Shown here: positions 60,208 to 64,000 of the stretch, one piece after another | How positions within the stretch are numbered: the first letter of the stretch is position 1 | Layout of the letters: each line of letters opens with the position of its first letter | NCBI GenBank assembly: GCA_002505405.1 | Contig: DAVD01000046.1 | Span: forward strand, 44,017 to 108,016 | Source: Candidatus Poseidonia alphae | GTDB taxonomy: Archaea; Thermoplasmatota; Poseidoniia; Poseidoniales; Poseidoniaceae | Length of the DNA stretch: 64,000 nt | Direction: 5' to 3' | Program-made: the position numbers and the translations under genes | Notes under the pieces: model-generated | Database searches by the model: none | The model's input: the letters and a program-made list of their open reading frames with translations, nothing else | What the model was told of the DNA's origin: nothing

Positions 60208-61491
60208 TTATTCGCCGGAGATGCCTCGAAAACCAATGTCCGTTCGGAAGTGACTGCCTTCTAGTTCAAGGCCGTTCAACAATTTGTACGCGGATGCTTG
60301 GGCATCTTTGAGTGAGGGGCCCATTGCAGTACAAGAAAGCACACGACCTCCGCTTGAAATCAATGCTCCTGAATCGCCTTCAATCACACCTGCAACATTC
60401 ACCCAAGTATGCCGATAGGATTGTTGCGTCAAGGCTTCCTGAAGACCTTCGATCGTTCTTCCTTTTATTGGACGAGCAGGATATCCTTCAGAAGCCAATA
60501 CTACGGTGAGGGCAGAAGAGGAGTCAAATGCAACCATTGATGGATCGAGCGTGTCGGTAGCCGCCCCGTACAGCATATCGAAGACATCACTGGATACAAG
60601 CGGCAGTGTTACCTGGCATTCAGGGTCACCAAAACGAACGTTGAATTCGACGACATAAGGGTCGTCGTGTTCGTCGATCATGAGCCCAATGAACAACACA
60701 CCGCGATAGGGCGTTGATTTGGTGGATAAGTGCTCATGCATTGGCTTGACGATTCGGTCAAGGACCTTATTGTAAACGCTCGATGTCACAACGGGGGCGG
60801 GGCAGTATGCACCCATACCACCGGTATTTGGACCTAAATCACCATCAAATGCTCTTTTGTGATCTTGACTCGCCGGCAGTGTGACAAAGGAAACGCCATC
60901 CATTACGACCAACATACTCGCCTCCTCTCCGGGGAGGAAGGCTTCGAGGAGGACCAAACCATCCGTCTCAATCGACGCTAATATGAACCGACGAGCTTCG
61001 CCTCTATCGGAGGTTACAACCACACCTTTGCCTCCAGCCAATACATCTCTTTTGATGACCCATGGGTTCGAACCGTATCGGTCCAGTGCTGCCTCAACAT
61101 CAGATTCTCCGTTAAGTTCAATGTAGTTCGCCGTAGGTACTCCGGCTTCTTCCATGGCCTTTTTCGCATGCAATTTGGACCCTTCAAGATGGGCCAAAGC
61201 AGCAACGGGACCGAAACATGGCATTCCTGCATCTGCGCACATGTCCGCAAGGCCGTCGCACAAGGGTGCTTCAGGGCCCACGACAACCAGTGATGCACCA
61301 ATCGATGTGCAGTACGCCACAACTCCTGAAGTTGAAGCGTCTTCCAATTGATGGTTTGTTGCGACAAGTGAGGTCCCTGCATTACCTGGAAGACAATGAA
61401 TTGTTGCGACTTGTGCAGATTGACTCAACGCCAAGCAAAGTGCATGCTCACGCCCGCCACTGCCGACGACGACAACAGTTGCTCCATCCAT
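60208..61491 (-). CDS. purD: Phosphoribosylamine--glycine ligase
   Basis: This 427-residue ATP-grasp enzyme performs the second step of purine synthesis, joining glycine to phosphoribosylamine. It starts [20 protein letters not shown], the standard PurD opening, followed by LPGNAGTSL. The ATP-grasp elements are [16 protein letters not shown] and [17 protein letters not shown], and the signature [12 protein letters not shown] is present. The C-terminal domain ends near TDIGFRGIS. Length is typical. The ATG at 61491 is chosen; an upstream ATG at 61551 would add 20 residues. The gene is divergent from the surface protein at 61601 and stands alone; no other pur gene is in the window. Confidence 0.95.
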   Translation of the reverse strand: MDGATVVVVGSGGREHALCLALSQSAQVATIHCLPGNAGTSLVATNHQLEDASTSGVVAYCTSIGASLVVVGPEAPLCDGLADMCADAGMPCFGPVAALAHLEGSKLHAKKAMEEAGVPTANYIELNGESDVEAALDRYGSNPWVIKRDVLAGGKGVVVTSDRGEARRFILASIETDGLVLLEAFLPGEEASMLVVMDGVSFVTLPASQDHKRAFDGDLGPNTGGMGAYCPAPVVTSSVYNKVLDRIVKPMHEHLSTKSTPYRGVLFIGLMIDEHDDPYVVEFNVRFGDPECQVTLPLVSSDVFDMLYGAATDTLDPSMVAFDSSSALTVVLASEGYPARPIKGRTIEGLQEALTQQSYRHTWVNVAGVIEGDSGALISSGGRVLSCTAMGPSLKDAQASAYKLLNGLELEGSHFRTDIGFRGISGE

Positions 61492-61570
61492 TGTTCTTAC
61501 TGGTTGGAAGCCGACGCATAAGTTCTTCGCGGCAGACATATCCTTGGGCATCCCCCCAAGAAAGACGAAG

Positions 61571-61577
61571 TATTATT
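61571..61577 (+). promoter_or_regulatory. Candidate TATA box, leaderless promoter
   Basis: TATTATT is centred 27 bases before the ATG at 61601. Transcription would start at about that codon, favouring 61601 over the in-frame ATG at 61583. It lies in the 109-base divergent gap shared with purD. Confidence 0.42.
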
Positions 61578-61600
61578 CACTCATGACTTGTGAACACTCC

Positions 61601-63418
61601 ATGCGAACTCCATTCCGCCCCACTGCAATCGTTCTTGTGCTGCTCCTTTTAGGGGTGCCCCTGACCTCTGCAGCACCACCAACTTCCGGCGAGGATGTCA
61701 GCATTTCAACCAACGAGAGTTGGACAGAAGACGGGAACATGAACGGCCACGTAACCGTTGCAAACGGGTCCACCCTTACCGTGAGCGCCAACATCACCAT
61801 GGGAATTGACTCCTCCATCACGGTAGAAGAGGGCGGTAATTTGATCGTTACCAACGGAGCATTGCTGAGCGACGACCTCAATTCAGGCATTCGGGTGAAT
61901 GACTTCCTTGCCACCGTTTCCCTCAATTTCGGGAACATCGGGCAAGAAGGCATCATACAGTTGAAATTTGACCATTCAATTCCAGCAGATACGCTCTTCA
62001 ACATCACCTTAGGAGAAACAACGGTCAATGCATCCATGTCCATGCAAGCCAGCGGTAATGCTATCGTTGAGTTTGATGCAAACTTTTCTGGCGAAAACTT
62101 AGTGATTTCGTTTGACACCTACTATTTCACGCCGACTTACTTGTTGTGGGCCAAGGCCATTTACGGTGGCGGGACCATCATCACGCAAACCGCATCTGAG
62201 ATCACGAACACCAGCAATGCTCCGATGTATTGGTTCCAATCGGGATACGACATCGTTGCACACGGAAGCCTCGCCATTATCTCAAGCCAAGTCAACGGAG
62301 CAAACATCACCTGTGATGCGCTTTGCAACATTGAAGATTCAACATTGATGGGAAGTGCACCAATCTCAGCATCAACAACTGCTGCAGTGACGGTGTCGGA
62401 CACGAACATCACCGGTTCACGTTCAGACGAAGATATCATTCTCCACGATGATGCATCCATCTCATACGTCAATTCCCAGGGAACAGGGGGCTCAACAGAC
62501 GGCTGGATTCGTCTGCTTTCGGAACGTGTGATTCAAACCAACATACCCAACGGTAGTCTTGACATCACTGATTTGGGATACGGGAAATCGGATTGGAACG
62601 ACCTCACCGATTCGACGGGAAGAATTGTTCTCGTAGCAGAAGGTCCAACAACCGAACACAAGCGAATTGTAGAATGGATGAATGGAGATGGTACCGTACA
62701 ACAAGAAAGCGCAACCATCACACTGTCCATCGGCTCCTCAAGTTCATGGGGCTCTTACTCCACAACAGTAGACGCACCAATGACCGCATTCGGCACCATA
62801 GAACTCCCGTTGCCTTATCTTGAAGTGTCATCCATTGAACCTGAAGCCAACACAGCAACCGTCAATCGAAGCATTGGGGCCATGGTCACCGTCACCAACA
62901 CGGGTGATGTTGGTACTACTGCAAACTTCCGCTGCTATGTTAACGGAAAGGATGCAGAAACGCAACCTTCCACGCTCATTGCAACCGTAGCTGCAGGGGA
63001 ATCAAAGGACATCCCGATTGTTTGGTACATGTACGATGAGGGAATGCAATCACTCAACTGTAAAGCATTCCTGCCGGTAACGTTCTCTGAAATTGGAGAC
63101 ATGGTAGCAGATCTGAACGGAACTTCATCGGATGAAGTCAATTGGGTTTTTGCCGAAGAAATTGCGGAAACTCCGTACATCATTTACATTGTCGCTGTTA
63201 TTGCCTTCATGTTGGTTGCACTCGCAGTGAGGAAACAAGCCTCGGAAAAATCATACGAGGAACTGCCTGAACTTGCTGAAGACGAATTCGTTGAAGATGA
63301 GGAAGAGACTGCTGTCGAAGTTGCTCAGGAGAACGAATCTAAGGATGAATCACCTGAATCTGACGATTCAATTTATGATTTCGACGATGAAAGTGAGACA
63401 GAAGAATCCGAATCTTGA
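61601..63418 (+). CDS. Single-pass surface protein with acidic tail
   Basis: This 605-residue protein starts MRTPFRPTAIVLVLLLLGVP, a classic signal peptide, with mature sequence after TSAAPP. The extracellular part begins with short repeated strands (GHVTVANGSTLTVSANITMG, ITVEEGGNLIVTNGALLS) like those at the start of the 1473-residue beta-helix protein. It continues with beta-sandwich segments (GAMVTVTNTGDVGTTANFRC, CARDB-like), and sequons are numerous. One helix lies at about 522-543 (IIYIVAVIAFMLVALAV), followed by a ~60-residue highly acidic cytoplasmic tail. Function unknown; the shared N-terminal pattern suggests a common binding or anchoring role with the beta-helix protein. Confidence 0.85.
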   Translation: MRTPFRPTAIVLVLLLLGVPLTSAAPPTSGEDVSISTNESWTEDGNMNGHVTVANGSTLTVSANITMGIDSSITVEEGGNLIVTNGALLSDDLNSGIRVNDFLATVSLNFGNIGQEGIIQLKFDHSIPADTLFNITLGETTVNASMSMQASGNAIVEFDANFSGENLVISFDTYYFTPTYLLWAKAIYGGGTIITQTASEITNTSNAPMYWFQSGYDIVAHGSLAIISSQVNGANITCDALCNIEDSTLMGSAPISASTTAAVTVSDTNITGSRSDEDIILHDDASISYVNSQGTGGSTDGWIRLLSERVIQTNIPNGSLDITDLGYGKSDWNDLTDSTGRIVLVAEGPTTEHKRIVEWMNGDGTVQQESATITLSIGSSSSWGSYSTTVDAPMTAFGTIELPLPYLEVSSIEPEANTATVNRSIGAMVTVTNTGDVGTTANFRCYVNGKDAETQPSTLIATVAAGESKDIPIVWYMYDEGMQSLNCKAFLPVTFSEIGDMVADLNGTSSDEVNWVFAEEIAETPYIIYIVAVIAFMLVALAVRKQASEKSYEELPELAEDEFVEDEEETAVEVAQENESKDESPESDDSIYDFDDESETEESES

Positions 63419-63438
63419 ACACAAATCGAATTCAAGAC

Positions 63439-63828
63439 CTAATCATCAGTTCCATCCACCTTGTAACAAGGGGATTCTTGCTTGATTCGTTGAATAATGG
63501 CTTCTGGGAAACCTTCGCTGGTGCTAAGAATGTGCCCACTCCTATACGAGAGAGTCATGACGTGAGTGTCCTTTGAGAGCAACCATTTCTCGACTTGTGT
63601 TTCGTCGATAACGTCTTGGTGCTCTTCGGTGAACTCTCCCTGGAGTTCATCAGCAAGAATAGCCCATGCTTCTTTGAGCAATGCCTGAGTTGTTTGGTCA
63701 TTGGTGGTCCATTCCATTTCTTTATTGAAGTCCCAATCTTGGTGTTCTACAAGATCGTCAATAAGGTCGCCGAAGAGGTGAGCCATATTCTCTGCATCAT
63801 GTTCGAGAATGCCCCAAAAGCCTGCCAT
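63439..63828 (-). CDS. Small acidic protein of unknown function
   Basis: This 129-residue cytoplasmic protein starts MAGFWGILEHDAENMAHLFG and is acidic and mostly helical in its first half, with a short beta-like end (THVMTLSYRSGHILSTSEGF). It has no signal peptide, membrane helix or recognised motif. The ATG at 63828 was chosen; the ATG at 63858 adds ten polar residues. It converges with the surface protein, with 20 bases between stops, and lies 56 bases downstream of the partial gene at the window end. Confidence 0.62.
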   Translation of the reverse strand: MAGFWGILEHDAENMAHLFGDLIDDLVEHQDWDFNKEMEWTTNDQTTQALLKEAWAILADELQGEFTEEHQDVIDETQVEKWLLSKDTHVMTLSYRSGHILSTSEGFPEAIIQRIKQESPCYKVDGTDD

Positions 63829-63884
63829 GTTTGACGATGGCTCATGAGCCTGTATCAACTGTTCAATTTGAACGGATGTAGAGA

Positions 63885-64000
63885 TCAGCAGGTCTCGCCA
63901 ATGCCGTATCCTTTATCCTGGCTCTGTTCTCCATTTCCAGATTCCAAATTAATGTTCCAACTGTATTGTGAAGTGAAGGTAGCTTGGTCTCCTAATACAT
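63885..64000 (-). CDS. C-terminal end of a gene cut by the window edge
   Basis: The reverse strand is open from the window edge to a TGA at 63885-63887, giving 37 residues that end GNGEQSQDKGYGIGETC. The preceding part (ATFTSQYSWNINLES) reads like the last beta strands of a secreted or surface protein. The other two reverse frames are broken by stops, and composition is protein-like, but the piece is short and no family can be named. Confidence 0.45.
   Translation of the reverse strand, partial: VLGDQATFTSQYSWNINLESGNGEQSQDKGYGIGETC

Overview
This window looks like a stretch of chromosome from an uncultivated planktonic euryarchaeon of the Thermoplasmatota, most likely Marine Group II (Candidatus Poseidoniales). 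The archaeal assignment rests on type II GAPDH, archaeal PheT and GluRS, ribosomal protein S15 of the archaeal form beside a RecJ/Cdc45-like gene, archaeosine synthase ArcS, three class III (pilin-type) signal peptides and an STT3/AglB oligosaccharyltransferase. The finer placement is inference: it rests on several very large secreted proteins, Asp-rich DxDGDGxPDGxE modules, bacterial-like DnaJ and PurD, and tightly packed genes. No tRNA, rRNA, CRISPR array, insertion sequence or prophage was seen, and no stretch over 300 bases lacks a gene.

Layout. 1-1251: reverse strand, the start of a secreted protein (cut by the edge) behind gap. 1375-5425: a forward run of a glutamate-synthase-like GXGXG protein, pheT and an SRAP/YedK-type abasic-site protein. 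5416-5808: small acidic protein on the reverse strand. 5884-11342: forward run of a single-pass surface protein, RNase HII, GluRS and a CBS-domain protein. 11343-17216: reverse run of arcS, rps15, a degenerate DHH (RecJ/Cdc45-like) protein, a small helical protein and a secreted/membrane protein with a zinc ribbon. 17215-24695: surface protein, dnaJ, a zinc-ribbon membrane protein, a family 2 glycosyltransferase, a possible RNA-binding protein, a pyroglutamyl-peptidase/Nudix fusion and a small membrane protein.

24667-60056 is dominated by cell-surface genes. It holds a lipoprotein metalloprotease, a 148-residue protein and a 1793-residue surface protein in one apparent operon. Next come a 1917-residue secreted protein with about 13 calcium-binding-type repeats and an internal propeller-like region, an MBL-fold hydrolase, and a three-gene operon of pilin-like proteins with ATGA overlaps. 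These are followed by a winged-helix/STAND/TPR regulator apparently co-transcribed with a 1473-residue beta-helix surface protein, a membrane-anchored subtilase, and a 3205-residue protein in which a complete STT3/AglB catalytic region is continuous with about 1800 residues of extracellular beta domains. 60208-64000: purD, another surface protein, a small protein and the end of a further gene.

How it works together (inference): the 25-60 kb block encodes large, sequon-containing surface proteins, the enzyme that would N-glycosylate them, membrane-tethered proteases that could trim them, pilin-like subunits and an NTPase regulator that could control them. The rest is translation, tRNA modification, purine synthesis, nucleic-acid repair and central metabolism. 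Expression appears mixed: some starts carry Shine-Dalgarno-like GGTGA/GAGG sequences, while others sit about 26 nt downstream of a TATA-like box and would give leaderless mRNAs.
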